From Nonomuraea jabiensis (GTDB taxonomy: Bacteria; Actinomycetota; Actinomycetes; Streptosporangiales; Streptosporangiaceae): 64,000 bases of DNA. This document shows positions 1 through 9,750 of this stretch, one piece after another. The translations under genes and the position numbers were made by a program. Numbering within the stretch: position 1 is the first letter of the stretch; every line of letters begins with the position of its first letter. The notes under the pieces are model-generated. The model ran no database searches and was not told where the DNA came from. It was given only the letters and a program-made list of their open reading frames with translations. The stretch is from positions 1,984,001 through 2,048,000 of the forward strand of contig NZ_JACHMB010000001.1 of the NCBI RefSeq assembly GCF_014204795.1, in the 5' to 3' direction.

Positions 1-1
1 C

Positions 2-157
2 ACGCCATGGAATGCCACCGGCCCCACCTCCATCGGCCGCGGCCGCTACGCCGGCGCGGACGCCGACGCCTGGGTCGGCGAACTGGACGACGTCCGGCTC
101 TACCAGGGCGTCTTGAGCTCGGGCCAGATCGCGCGCCTGTCGCTCACCGACGGCTAA
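2..157 (+). CDS. LamG-domain protein, C-terminal fragment (5' end outside window)
   Basis: The first 156 bases read open in one frame and end at a TAA at 155-157. The fragment carries the typical end of a concanavalin-like LamG jelly-roll domain: GRGRYAGADADAWVGELDD followed by VRLYQGVLSSGQIARL. This GxLDDVRxY signature closes LamG domains in actinomycete secreted proteins. The same domain type occurs twice in the giant protein at 9751-15105. The gene runs in from the left, so its start, signal peptide and total length cannot be seen. A strong hairpin at 218-246 follows it. The domain assignment is confident; the function of the whole protein is unknown. Confidence 0.8.
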   Translation, partial: TPWNATGPTSIGRGRYAGADADAWVGELDDVRLYQGVLSSGQIARLSLTDG

Positions 158-217
158 CCCCGTGACGGCGGCCTGGGCTTGCAGGCCGGGGCCGCCATCA
201 CACCTCCTTGCCGACCC

Positions 218-246
218 GGCTGACGGCTCCATTGGAGCCGTCAGCC
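218..246 (+). terminator. Hairpin terminator between LamG gene and RHS gene
   Basis: GGCTGACGGCTCC (218-230) pairs perfectly with GGAGCCGTCAGCC (234-246): a 13-bp stem with a 3-nt loop and no U-tract, which is common in actinomycetes. It lies just downstream of the LamG stop and inside the longest possible reading of the next gene, which argues that the RHS gene starts downstream at 301. Confidence 0.75.
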
Positions 247-300
247 AACCGGCGCCTGCCATCCATTCCCTTCTCGTCATTTCTCGTTGGAGCAATTCTC

Positions 301-3300
301 GTGCCGTACGGCATGCCATCCCCCCTTTCGGCGCGCACCGAGCGCCGCAGCCGGGCCGGCAGTTGGGCCTCACGCCTGGCACTGCTGACCGTGGCCACCA
401 TGTCGGCCACCTTGCTGGCCCCGATGCCCGTCCAGGCCGCAGGAAATCAGCGGCCCGACCCCAGCAACTTCGACAAGGTCGCCATCGGTAAGGGCGTCAA
501 GGTCCGCGACCGCAAGGTCGACCCCGCCCTGCTGGCAACCAAGCCGATCCCAGTCCCCGCCTGGCCAGGCGAAGCCAGCACCGAGACGGACCTGTCCACG
601 CCCACCGCCGCTCGGGCAACGGCAGGAACATTGCCGGTGAGCGTCAAGGCCGTCTCGCCCGCAGCCCGCTCTCAAAGCTCCACACCAGCACCAGCCTCCG
701 GCAAGATCAAAATCACCACCCATGATCGCGGCGTGGCCCAGCGCGCGGGCCTGGACGGGGTACTGCTCAGCCTCACCCCGCTCACCGGCCCGGGCGGCCA
801 GGCGGAAGTCAGCCTGGACTACGCCGCCGTAGCCGCCGCCTACGGCGGCGGCTACGGGGCGCGCTTACGCCTGGTGCAGCTGCCCGCGTGCGTGCTGACC
901 ACGCCCAACAAGAGCGAATGCCGCACGCCAACGACGGTGCCGAGCGCCAACCGGCCCGCGGACAAGACCGTCACCGCCACGGTGACCCTGCCGGGTGCCC
1001 CTGCGACATCACCCTCCACCACGGCGACCCCGCCTCAGCCATCGTCCGCAACTGCCTCGGGGGCCGGAACTGAGGCAGCCGCCCCGTCGGCAACCTCACC
1101 GCGTGCGCTGGCCGGTCCGATGGTACTGGCCGCCACCGCCGGCCCTTCCAGCAGCCAGGGCGACTTCAAGGCCACCTCGCTGGCCCCCTCGGCCACCTGG
1201 TCCAGCGGCGGGAATACTGGGGACTTCACCTGGTCCTACCCGATGCGCGTCCCGCCGGTCCCGGGCAGCCTCACGCCCAACGTCGGAATTTCCTACTCCT
1301 CCGGCAGCGTGGACGGCCGTACCGCCAACACCAACAACCAGCCCTCCTGGGTCGGTGAAGGATTCGAACTCGCGCCCGGGTTCATCGAACGCCGCTACAA
1401 GCCGTGCCAGGACGACGGTGAAGGCACCGATCTGGAAAAGCCCGGCGACCTGTGCTGGGCCTACCCGAATGCCACCATCACCTGGAACGGCAAGGGCGGC
1501 GAACTGATCCAGACCGCGCCCGGCTCCGACGTCTGGAAGTTCAAGAACGACGACGGCACCCGCATCGAGCACCTGACCGACACTGCCACCGGCAACGGCG
1601 ACGACAACGGCGAATACTGGCGCCTCACCACCACCAACGGCACCCAGTACTACTTCGGCAAGAACCGGCTGCCCGGCTGGAGCAGCGGCAAGGCCGAAAC
1701 CAAGTCAGCCCTCACGGTGCCCGTCTTCGGTAACAACAGCGGCGAGCCGTGCAACAACGGCAGCTTCGCCGACTCCTGGTGCCAGCAGGCCTACCGATGG
1801 AACCTCGACTACGTCGTCGACCCGGCCGACAACGCCATGGCCTACTACTACCAGGCCGAAGGCAACCACTACGGCCGCAACCTGGAATCCACCGACGACA
1901 CCCCCTACGACCGGGGCGGCTGGCTGGACCACATCGAATACGGGCTGCGCTCAGGCAGCGTGTACTCGGCCAAACCGCTGGCCCGCGTCGACTTCGCCGT
2001 CGCCGAACGGTGCCTGCCCACCGAGACCTTCGACTGCGCCGAGAACAAGATCGACGACGATCCGCGGCAGTGGGCCGACGTCCCGTGGGACCAGCAGTGC
2101 AAGAACGCCGACGGCGAATGCGAACAGGTGCTGTCACCGGCCTTCTTCACCCGCAAAAGGCTGACCAAGGTCACCTCCAGCGTGCTCAAGAGCGACGGCA
2201 CCTACCGCACCGTCGACTCCTGGAGCCTGGACCACCTGTGGGGCGACGCCGATGCCGACAAGGCGCTGCTGCTGAAGTCCATCACCCACACCGGCCACGC
2301 CACCGGCACCCCGATCACCCTGCCGCCGGTCACCTTCAACCACGTCCAGCTGGCCAACCGGGTCGACGCCGACGGCGACGACACCCCGCCGTTCATCAAG
2401 TACCGGCTCGGCGCCGTCTACGACGAGGCCGGCGGCCAGATCGACATCAACTACTCCGATCCCGACTGCACCCCTGCCGACCTCCCCGCAGCTTCGACCA
2501 ACACCCGCCGCTGCTTCCCCGTCTTCTGGGAGCACGCCGGCTCGGTCGACCCGGTGCGCGACTGGTTCCACAAGTACGTCGTCACCCAGATCATCGTCTC
2601 CGACCGCACCACACTGGCCGCCGACATGGTCACCGACTACACCTACTCCGGTGACGCCGCCTGGCACTTCGACGACGACGACGGCCTGACCAAGGAGAAG
2701 TACAAGACCTGGTCCACCTGGCGCGGCTACGGCCAGGTCACCACCAAGACCGGCGGTGGCAACGGCGTCGGCATGAAGACCGAGTCGACCGCCCTGTACT
2801 TGCGCGGCATGCACGGCGACCGCGCCTCCAAGGACGGCTCTGACACCAAGACCGTCACCGTTGACGACGGCGAAGGCGGCACGCACACCGACCACGACGG
2901 ACTCGAAGGCTTCCTGCTCAAGACCACCACCTTGGACAAGGCCGGCGGCAGCATCGCCACCAAGACCGTCAACACGCCGTGGCGGCATGTCTCGGCCAGC
3001 CGTACCCGTTCCTGGGGCACGGCGGAGGCCACCTTGACCGGAACCGCCACCAGCCGTACCTGGACTGCCCTTGAGGGCGGCCAGTGGCGGCAGACCCGCA
3101 TCGACAACAGTTACGAGTCCACCTACGGCCTGCGCACGCAGACGGCCGACCTCGGCGACACCGCCACCGCAGCCGACGACCGGTGCACCCGCATCACCTA
3201 CACCACGCCCAACACCACCGCCTGGCTGATCAACTATGTGGCGCGCGAAGAGACCGTCACGGTCGCCTGCACCGCCACGCCTGACCGGTCCAAGCAGGTG

Positions 3301-6300
3301 GCCTCCGACGTTCGCACCTACTTCGACAACGCCGCTCTCGGCGCCGCCCCCTCCAAGGGCCAGGCGACCAAGACCGAGCGGCTGAGCGCGCACAACGGCA
3401 CCACCGCCAGCTACCAGACGGTGGCCACCACCAGCTACGACAGCTACGGCCGTGCCACCTCGGCGACCGACTCGGCGGGCCGCACCACCACCACGGCCTA
3501 CACCCCGGCCACCGGACTGGTCACCCAGGTCACGACCACCAGCCCGCCGGCCACGTCCGGCGACGCCACTACCAAGCAGACCAGCGTGCAGGACCTCGAC
3601 CCGGCCTGGGGACTCCCGGTCGTGACGACCGATCCCGCCGACGGCCGCACGGACCTGACCTATGACGCGCTCGGCCGCCTCACCCAGGTGTGGCTGCCCG
3701 ACCGACCTAAGAGCCAGGGCCTGTCGGCCAGCATCGAGTACTCCTACTCGATCAAGAGCGGGGAGGTCGCCGCGGTCGGGACGCGCACATTGGGCAAGGA
3801 CGGCAACTACCTGCCCTGGTCCTACACCCTCATGGACGGCCTGCTGCGACCCCGGCAGACTCAGGCGCCCGGCCCCAACGGCGGACGGATCCTGACCGAC
3901 ACCCTCTACAACGAGCTCGGCAAGGTCGAGCGCAGCCACGCCGCCTACTACACCACCGGCGCCCCGCAGCCCGCGCTGTTCAAGCCGATGGACGGCGTCG
4001 AATCCCAGATCGCCTACGACTACGACGGACTGGGCCGCGTGGTCGCCGAAAAGCTACTGGCCGGCAACGGCACCGGCGAGGAGAAGTGGCGCACCACCAC
4101 CAGCTACGGCGGTGACCGCGTCCACGTCGACCCGCCTACCGGCGTTACCCCGACCACGGTCATCTCCGATGCCCGCGGTCAGGTCACCGAGCGCCGCCAG
4201 TACAAGGACGACAGCCCTACAGGCGCCTACGACGCCACGATCTACGGCTACACGCCGCGGGGCGAGCTGGCCAAGGTCACCGACTCGGCCGGCAACATCT
4301 GGACCTACACCTACGACCAGCGCGGCCGCCAGATCGAGTCCACCGACCCGGACAAGGGCCTCACCAAGAGCACTTACGACGACCTGGACCGCAAGGTCAC
4401 CAGCACCGACGCCCGCGGCAAGACCATCTGGACCGGCTACGACGGCCTCTCCCGCGTCACCGAGACCCGCGACGGCTCGGCCACCGGCACCCAACTCACG
4501 TCCCTCGTCTACGACACCCTGCGCAAGGGCTCTCTGACCTCCGCCACCCGGTACGTCGGCGGCCAGCCGTACGTCAACCGCGTCGACAGCTACGACTCCC
4601 TCGGCCGGGCCACCCGCACCAGCGTGGTCATCCCCGCCGCCGAGAGCGGGCTGGAGGGCACCTACACCTTCAACACCAACTACAACACCGACGGCACCCT
4701 GCAGTCGCTCACCTACCCCGCCGCCGGCGGGCTCGCGGCCGAAGCCGTCACCTACGGCTACGACGAACTGCTGCGCCCGACGACGATGGGCTCCAACCTG
4801 TCCACCTACGTCACCGGCACCACCTACACCCACACCGGCAAGGTCGAGCAGTACGAAGTCGGCTCGGTCGCCGACAAGAAGGCCTGGTTCACCTACACCT
4901 ACCAGTACGGCACCCAGCGCCTGGCCTCCTCGCGCGTCGACCGCCAGGGCCAGACCGGTATCGACCGCGACGCCGGCTACGCCTACGACCAGGCCGGCAA
5001 CATCACCTCCATCACGGATGTGTCCGCCAAGGGCACCGACACCCAGTGCTTCGCCTACGACTACCTACGCCGCCTGAGCGAAGCGTGGACCGAAGGCGAC
5101 ACCACCTGCACGGCCGCCCCGGCCGGCAGCGTGATCGGCGGCGTGCAGCCGTACTGGCACAGCTACACCTACGACGCCACCGGCAACCGCACCAAGGAAA
5201 CCTGGCACGGCCTCGCCGGCGCGGCCGACACCGTCCGTACCTACACCTACCCCGCCGCAGGCCAGGGACAGCACCGCCTGTCCTCCGTCGGCCAGACCGG
5301 TGCCGCCGGCGCCCGTACCGACACCTTCGGCTACGACCAGGTCGGCAACACCACCACCCGAAAGATCGGCACCAACGCGGCCCAGACCCTCACCTGGGAC
5401 ATCGAAAGCCGCCTGGAGAAGGTCGCCGACGGCACCAAGACCGCCACCTTCGTCTACGACGCCAACGGCAACCGACTGCTCCGCCGCGACAACTCCGCGA
5501 CCACGCTGTATCTGCCCGGCGGCATGGAGTTGAAGCGGACCAGCACGGCCACCTCCGCAACCCGTTACTACACCCACGGCGGCGCCACCGTCGCCATGCG
5601 CACCAGCAGCGGCGGCGTTTACTTCCTTGCTCCCGACCACCAAGGCACCGGCCAGATCTCCATCAACGGCAACACCCAAGCCATCGCCCAACGCCGCACC
5701 CTGCCCTTCGGCGGCCTGCGCGGCAGCAGCGGCATCTGGCAAGGAGACCATGGTTTCCTCGGCGTCGGCATCAACGACAGCACCGGCCTGACCCACATCG
5801 GCGCCCGCGAATACGATCCCGCTACCGGCCGGTTCATCAGCGTCGACCCGGTCATGGCCATGACCGACCCGCAGGGCTTCAACGGCTACGCCTACTCCAG
5901 CAACAACCCTGTCACCTGGAGTGACCCCACCGGGCTCCTGCCCCAGATGGCCTGTGCATCTACCTGCGAAACCGGCGACTCCTACTACAAGCCCGTCCCT
6001 GGAGGACACCAAACCGGAACCGTCGGCGGAAGCAGCAAAACCACCTACTACCCACCCGCAACCACCGGGGGTGGCAGCTCATCAGGCACGAGCACGGGCT
6101 CCGGCCTCGCTGCAGTTACCCCCGCCGTCGTGCCGCCTCCACCGCCTCAGGCCCCCGGGGGCTTCTGGGACCGCGTTGTCGGCTTCGTGATGGGCTTCTC
6201 GCAAGCCACCGCACCAATGATGGACAACGAACCCTGTGAGGGTCAGTCTCTGGGCAACTGCTTCGAGAGCACCGGAATCTGGGTCTGGGGAGCGGACCCT

Positions 6301-6765
6301 TCATCCAACGCATTCTCTGAAGGCGCTTCTGTCTTCGGAGACGGATCAAAGCTAGGCACCGCGGCAGGGCTCGCCATGATCGGCCCCGGCGGCAAAGGCC
6401 GCCTCCTCGGCAAAGCCGACGAGGCTGCAGCCGTAGTGGGCAAAGCCGACGATGCGGCAGATGCGGCTACCGACGCTGTCAAGGCTGCCAAAGTTATTCG
6501 CAACCCACTGAACCCTGAGAGTATGCGGGGCGCCTCCGTCGAAGAGACACTCGACCTCATGAAGGGGGACGGCTGGGTGAAAGAACCTGCGCGTGCAGCG
6601 ACCGGCGGAGGGTACGTTCTTCGTCGCGGGAACCCGACGATCCTCATCGAGAATGGGGATCCGGCAATGCGGGACATCGTACACCGGGGTCCTTACCTGA
6701 AATATCAGATAGGCAAGCAAGCGGTCCGGATCCCCCTCGAGGGAAACCCTGCCCTAGGCCAATAG
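301..6765 (+). CDS. Secreted RHS/YD-repeat polymorphic toxin
   Basis: About 2154 aa. The GTG at 301 is chosen because GGAG (289-292) sits 8 nt upstream; the earlier ATG at 208 would translate through a terminator hairpin. An N-terminal signal peptide (basic ARTERRSR then a hydrophobic stretch ending near PVQAAG) indicates export. A SpvB/Tc-like segment (GDFTWSYPMRVPPVPG, around residue 305) is followed by many YD repeats (GYDxLGR, YTYDxxGN; roughly residues 1030-1770) and the RHS core GLTHIGAREYDPATGRF (about 1829-1846). The variable C-terminus (about residue 2060 on) holds HRGPYLKYQ and a final GNPALG, a layout seen in small toxin domains released after the RHS core. I do not recognise the toxin family. 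Known RHS proteins encapsulate and deliver such toxins against competitors. Confidence 0.9.
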   Translation: MPYGMPSPLSARTERRSRAGSWASRLALLTVATMSATLLAPMPVQAAGNQRPDPSNFDKVAIGKGVKVRDRKVDPALLATKPIPVPAWPGEASTETDLSTPTAARATAGTLPVSVKAVSPAARSQSSTPAPASGKIKITTHDRGVAQRAGLDGVLLSLTPLTGPGGQAEVSLDYAAVAAAYGGGYGARLRLVQLPACVLTTPNKSECRTPTTVPSANRPADKTVTATVTLPGAPATSPSTTATPPQPSSATASGAGTEAAAPSATSPRALAGPMVLAATAGPSSSQGDFKATSLAPSATWSSGGNTGDFTWSYPMRVPPVPGSLTPNVGISYSSGSVDGRTANTNNQPSWVGEGFELAPGFIERRYKPCQDDGEGTDLEKPGDLCWAYPNATITWNGKGGELIQTAPGSDVWKFKNDDGTRIEHLTDTATGNGDDNGEYWRLTTTNGTQYYFGKNRLPGWSSGKAETKSALTVPVFGNNSGEPCNNGSFADSWCQQAYRWNLDYVVDPADNAMAYYYQAEGNHYGRNLESTDDTPYDRGGWLDHIEYGLRSGSVYSAKPLARVDFAVAERCLPTETFDCAENKIDDDPRQWADVPWDQQCKNADGECEQVLSPAFFTRKRLTKVTSSVLKSDGTYRTVDSWSLDHLWGDADADKALLLKSITHTGHATGTPITLPPVTFNHVQLANRVDADGDDTPPFIKYRLGAVYDEAGGQIDINYSDPDCTPADLPAASTNTRRCFPVFWEHAGSVDPVRDWFHKYVVTQIIVSDRTTLAADMVTDYTYSGDAAWHFDDDDGLTKEKYKTWSTWRGYGQVTTKTGGGNGVGMKTESTALYLRGMHGDRASKDGSDTKTVTVDDGEGGTHTDHDGLEGFLLKTTTLDKAGGSIATKTVNTPWRHVSASRTRSWGTAEATLTGTATSRTWTALEGGQWRQTRIDNSYESTYGLRTQTADLGDTATAADDRCTRITYTTPNTTAWLINYVAREETVTVACTATPDRSKQVASDVRTYFDNAALGAAPSKGQATKTERLSAHNGTTASYQTVATTSYDSYGRATSATDSAGRTTTTAYTPATGLVTQVTTTSPPATSGDATTKQTSVQDLDPAWGLPVVTTDPADGRTDLTYDALGRLTQVWLPDRPKSQGLSASIEYSYSIKSGEVAAVGTRTLGKDGNYLPWSYTLMDGLLRPRQTQAPGPNGGRILTDTLYNELGKVERSHAAYYTTGAPQPALFKPMDGVESQIAYDYDGLGRVVAEKLLAGNGTGEEKWRTTTSYGGDRVHVDPPTGVTPTTVISDARGQVTERRQYKDDSPTGAYDATIYGYTPRGELAKVTDSAGNIWTYTYDQRGRQIESTDPDKGLTKSTYDDLDRKVTSTDARGKTIWTGYDGLSRVTETRDGSATGTQLTSLVYDTLRKGSLTSATRYVGGQPYVNRVDSYDSLGRATRTSVVIPAAESGLEGTYTFNTNYNTDGTLQSLTYPAAGGLAAEAVTYGYDELLRPTTMGSNLSTYVTGTTYTHTGKVEQYEVGSVADKKAWFTYTYQYGTQRLASSRVDRQGQTGIDRDAGYAYDQAGNITSITDVSAKGTDTQCFAYDYLRRLSEAWTEGDTTCTAAPAGSVIGGVQPYWHSYTYDATGNRTKETWHGLAGAADTVRTYTYPAAGQGQHRLSSVGQTGAAGARTDTFGYDQVGNTTTRKIGTNAAQTLTWDIESRLEKVADGTKTATFVYDANGNRLLRRDNSATTLYLPGGMELKRTSTATSATRYYTHGGATVAMRTSSGGVYFLAPDHQGTGQISINGNTQAIAQRRTLPFGGLRGSSGIWQGDHGFLGVGINDSTGLTHIGAREYDPATGRFISVDPVMAMTDPQGFNGYAYSSNNPVTWSDPTGLLPQMACASTCETGDSYYKPVPGGHQTGTVGGSSKTTYYPPATTGGGSSSGTSTGSGLAAVTPAVVPPPPPQAPGGFWDRVVGFVMGFSQATAPMMDNEPCEGQSLGNCFESTGIWVWGADPSSNAFSEGASVFGDGSKLGTAAGLAMIGPGGKGRLLGKADEAAAVVGKADDAADAATDAVKAAKVIRNPLNPESMRGASVEETLDLMKGDGWVKEPARAATGGGYVLRRGNPTILIENGDPAMRDIVHRGPYLKYQIGKQAVRIPLEGNPALGQ

Positions 6766-6849
6766 CCACATATTCCACCCGTCGCTAGCATGATGGTGCC
6801 GCGGTCTTGACAAATGGACCGCGGCACCAATTTCGAAAGGAAGATCTTC

Positions 6850-7215
6850 ATGGAGTGGCTGTCCGAGGCGGAAGAGTGTCTTCTGCTCAACGCTAGGGAA
6901 ATGTCGCCACTGTGGGCGCTACTTGCCGACTGGACCAAGTCTGAAGATGAGTCAAAATGGGACGAGGCCAGGCCGATGTTCCTTGAAATGATTAAAGAGT
7001 GGGAGCACAGGCGAATCGTTGAAGTCTACATCGGACCGCAATGGCCAGCCCACTTTGAGGGCGTGAGGGTTGAGGGTGAGGACCTGCTGTTGCTGCTGCA
7101 TAACCCTCAATCTTGGCATTATGACGAAGGGGCTGAGGCCGTTATCAGCCTCCTACCAGGACCGATGGAATATCTCGTCTCTGCGCCTCCTGAAGAGCGG
7201 CACAACCACACATAG
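6850..7215 (+). CDS. Candidate immunity protein for the RHS toxin
   Basis: 121 aa. The ATG at 6850 is chosen because AAGGAAG ends 6 nt upstream; an in-frame ATG at 6814 lacks a ribosome binding site. The protein is small, acidic and lacks signal or membrane segments, and it starts 84 nt after the RHS stop codon. Those are the usual properties of the cognate immunity gene of a polymorphic toxin. Its N-terminal third is clearly less GC-rich than the RHS repeat body, as is the toxin tip, which fits exchange of the toxin tip and immunity gene as one cassette. I do not recognise the family; the immunity role is inferred from position, size and charge. Confidence 0.6.
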   Translation: MEWLSEAEECLLLNAREMSPLWALLADWTKSEDESKWDEARPMFLEMIKEWEHRRIVEVYIGPQWPAHFEGVRVEGEDLLLLLHNPQSWHYDEGAEAVISLLPGPMEYLVSAPPEERHNHT

Positions 7216-7464
7216 TCTCGGTTCCGCAGATGCGCTTGAGAAAAGGCACATGGAAACGTGTTTCCGCGGGGTCGCCGACCGCGCGGCTGGCATCAGCGAA
7301 TCACCGACGCTCCGAGGAATCCTGACGGCCGCTGCCAGGACACACAACGGGCGACCTCCCGGGCCGAGGCCGCGCCCGCAGCGGTTGACGTGGCATTGCG
7401 AGCGCATGCCACGACCCGCACGCGCTCCAAACCTCGCATCTGAGAGGAAAATTGACGGTGCCCC
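7216..7464. other. No gene recognised between immunity gene and tRNA repeat copy 1
   Basis: About 250 bases after the candidate immunity gene. Short open frames exist but lack ribosome binding sites or recognisable motifs. I see nothing functional here. Confidence 0.5.
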
Positions 7465-7686
7465 GCACCCGCATCGAAGAGCGGGAACAGCTTGGCTTCT
7501 CTCACTGCGGATATCGTTCCGACCAAGCCAAACAGCAGTCAGCTGATGGGCGGCGCGAGGTCATTATTGACGAGTAACGCACATTGAGGGGCAGCTACAT
7601 GTCGCCCATTGCAAGACAATCTGGACTCCAATCAGCTCCAGCTCTCCTAAAGCGGGTGCCGCAGGTTCGAATCCTGCCGGGGGCAC
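7465..7686 (+). repeat. tRNA-Arg(CCU) 3'-end repeat, copy 1 (att-like)
   Basis: Bases 7644-7686 are the 3' part of a tRNA: anticodon loop CTCCTAA, a T-arm with GCAGG/CCTGC around TTCGAAT, then acceptor CGGGGGC and discriminator A. No D-arm or 5' acceptor strand precedes it, so it is a truncated tRNA, not a working gene. Upstream bases from 7465 match copies 2 and 3 (shared GCACCCGC..., GAAGAGCGG..., TATCGT...GACCA). The core is 43 nt and identical to copy 2. Phage and integrative-element att sites commonly carry exactly this tRNA 3' segment. IS630 debris abuts its 3' side. Confidence 0.75.
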
Positions 7687-8846
7687 TCACCTGATCAGGC
7701 ATTTCAGTCCCTGGCCGTCCGGGCGTCTACACAGGTTGAATTCGTAGAGTCGGTCATGGCTTTGCGGGGTATCCAGGGTGAGTCCGGTCTGGGCCAGGCA
7801 GCCGGTGAGCAGGTGGGGCCGGTATTGGATCTTTTTCAGCTTGCGTTTGACGAGCCGGACGAGCCCGGGCAGTCGGTGACGGCGAAGTTGGCCAGCGCCC
7901 GGCGGAGCAGCGACCAGACACCCTCGGCTGGATTGAGCTCAGGAGCGTAGGCGGGGAGCTGGAAGAGACGTAACCAGTCGGCGTTCTCGGCGGCGAAGTC
8001 GGCGAGTTGACCGGCCAGGTGCACGTTCAGGTTGTGCCAGCACCACACCAGTGGTGCGTCCAGGTGCTGGTGGATGGCCACGATCAGGTCCCGGTAGTCC
8101 ATCCAGGAGAACGTCTTGGGCTCGCCCTTGCGGCCGTGATAGACGTGCAGGCGATAGAACAGGTGCGGCCGCTCCCCGTCCCGGAAGGCCACGACGCCGG
8201 CCATGTTGACCGGCCGGAACCTCTGCCGCGGACCGTCACCACCGGCCGAGCGCCGACCGGTGCCCAGGTGCGCCCTTTCGGCGGCCTTAGCCCTTGCCCG
8301 GCTTCGTCTTCGAAGCAGAGGTAGGCGCCCAGGTCCGCCGCGGTGCTTCTACCGCTGGCCACACCTCGGCCCTCCACACCGCAATGGCCTCCTCATCCCG
8401 CTCCAGGGCCCGCCGGGCCGGCACCTGCACCGGCCAGCCGTGCCGGTGCAGCAGCTTGCCCACGCCCTCGATGGTGTAACCGATGTGAAACAGCCGCCCG
8501 ATCAGCGTTTTGACCCGGCCCAGCGTCCAGCACCGGTCTTCCACGTAGCCCCAGGCCAACGGTCCCCGCCGCAGCTCGGCATCCAGCCGCGCCCACTGCG
8601 GGCCGACAACTTCTCCCTCGATACCGGCCCCTTCGACCGCAGCGCCGATGTTCCGCCTTCACGCCAAGCCTTGCGCCAGCTGGTTACCGACCACTCGTGC
8701 ACCCGTAACCGCGCGGCAATCGCCCTGGTCCACTCCCCGGCCTCGAACCACTCGGCTGCCTGCAGCCGTACGCGCTCCCGCCGCTCCTGCTCCGCGGGCG
8801 CGTACCCGCCCCTTAGCCCATACCGCATGCTCCGGTCGTACCGCAC
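7687..8846 (-). pseudogene. IS630-family transposase, multiply frameshifted
   Basis: On the minus strand, four overlapping frames together spell an IS630 transposase: helix-turn-helix N-terminus (VHEWSVTSWRKAWREGG), the central WTLGRVKTLIGRLFHIGY region, the DDE segment FEDEAGQGLRPPKGRTW and the C-terminal LPAYAPELNPAEGVWSLL. At least three frameshifts separate these pieces, so no full protein can be made. The last frame runs to a TGA at 7687-7689, directly against tRNA repeat copy 1. Its final residues come from repeat-flank sequence (CAGGCATTTCAG also follows copy 2), so the element's true end is near 7710-7720. It is related to, but distinct from, the fresher IS630 at 55017-56189. Confidence 0.8.
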
Positions 8847-9098
8847 CGAACGCGATCCGTCACGATGCTAGGACTCTACGCATTCAAGCTGCGTAAGTAA
8901 CGGCAGCTTGAGCCCATTTATAACTACTTGGTCACTTCCGTTTTTCCGCACCGATCGCCAAATTGCCAAGACCGCCTAATTGAATGGCCTTGGTCGTCGT
9001 ATCGATGGATAGCGTCACTCAACGTGACGATCTCTTCAGTTGTAGATCAGTAGGTCTGTGGGAATTCGTGGATCTCGGGCGCGGGTAAACGACCGCGC

Positions 9099-9535
9099 AT
9101 GCAGGCGCCTTTGCCGGATATCCCGCTGACCGTCACGGATCGGGAACGCGCGGATGAACGGGCCGATCAGTTAGAGGATCCGTTGCCGGAGGTGGGGCAG
9201 ATCTTCTCGCGTGCGGATTCACGGCGCCGGGCCGCGGGTGTGGGTGGTCTGCTGGCGCCGCCGTCGTGCAGAACAGTTGGCAACTGGCTGAGCATGTAGG
9301 CGACGCGGGTCTGCACGGTCAGCAGCACCTGCTGTCCCGGGTGCGTTGGGATGCCGATGAGCTGCGTGATTTCACGCGCCGCTACTGCGTGGTCGAGGGC
9401 GTGAATGATCAGGGTGCCGGGCTGAGCTTGGCGGAGCGGGCGTGCTGGTGGTCGATGAAGCGGGGCTCGCGAACAAGGACCGCGCTTCGGCCAGGGTCGC
9501 TCGCCAGTTCGCCGGCTCGCTGAGCGGGTTTCCCG
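9099..9535 (+). pseudogene. IS701-family transposase remnant
   Basis: The N-terminal part of an IS701-type DDE transposase is readable across frames: DRERADERADQLEDPLPEVG, then IFSRADSRRRAAGV, then QHLLSRVRWDADELRDF, and then VLVVDEAG, the first catalytic-Asp motif of the family. Frame changes occur near 9260 and 9390 and the rest of the gene is absent. It is a decayed fragment with no likely activity. Confidence 0.7.
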
Positions 9536-9750
9536 TGCCAGGTGGGGCGTGATGGCGGTCTGGGCCACCGGCGCGGGGCCAGGTGTTCATGGCAGTTGGG
9601 CCGTGAGCAAACCATGGTCGAGCCAGTGAGTGGATCACGTTTGGCGATTACGGAGTATCTCGTTCCCGTTACCGAAAACGATCTTTACTTTTAGTTCTGC
9701 CTTATGTGATGATCAGGGCCGTTTTGTCATATTCGTTCGAAAGGTTGTGA
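9536..9750 (+). promoter_or_regulatory. AT-rich leader upstream of the giant LamG/nuclease gene
   Basis: About 100 bases before 9751 are strikingly AT-rich for this DNA, as expected for a promoter region. GAAAGG at 9739-9744 lies 6 nt before the GTG start at 9751 and decides that start. I cannot assign specific -35/-10 boxes. Confidence 0.45.

Noticed and set aside
208..300. Start of the RHS gene at ATG 208
   Set aside because: It would translate through the perfect hairpin at 218-246, and a GTG at 301 with GGAG 8 nt upstream fits better and gives a proper signal peptide.
2134..3939. A 601-codon minus-strand frame inside the RHS gene
   Set aside because: It is antisense to YD repeats, glycine- and valine-rich with no domain, a typical high-GC shadow.
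4900..5600. CRISPR-like array in the RHS gene
   Set aside because: The periodicity is YD-repeat coding sequence with variable spacing and no identical direct repeats. I saw no CRISPR array elsewhere.
7600..7690. A functional tRNA-Arg gene at any of the three repeats
   Set aside because: Only the anticodon loop, T-arm and 3' acceptor strand are present; no D-arm or 5' acceptor strand can be found in front.
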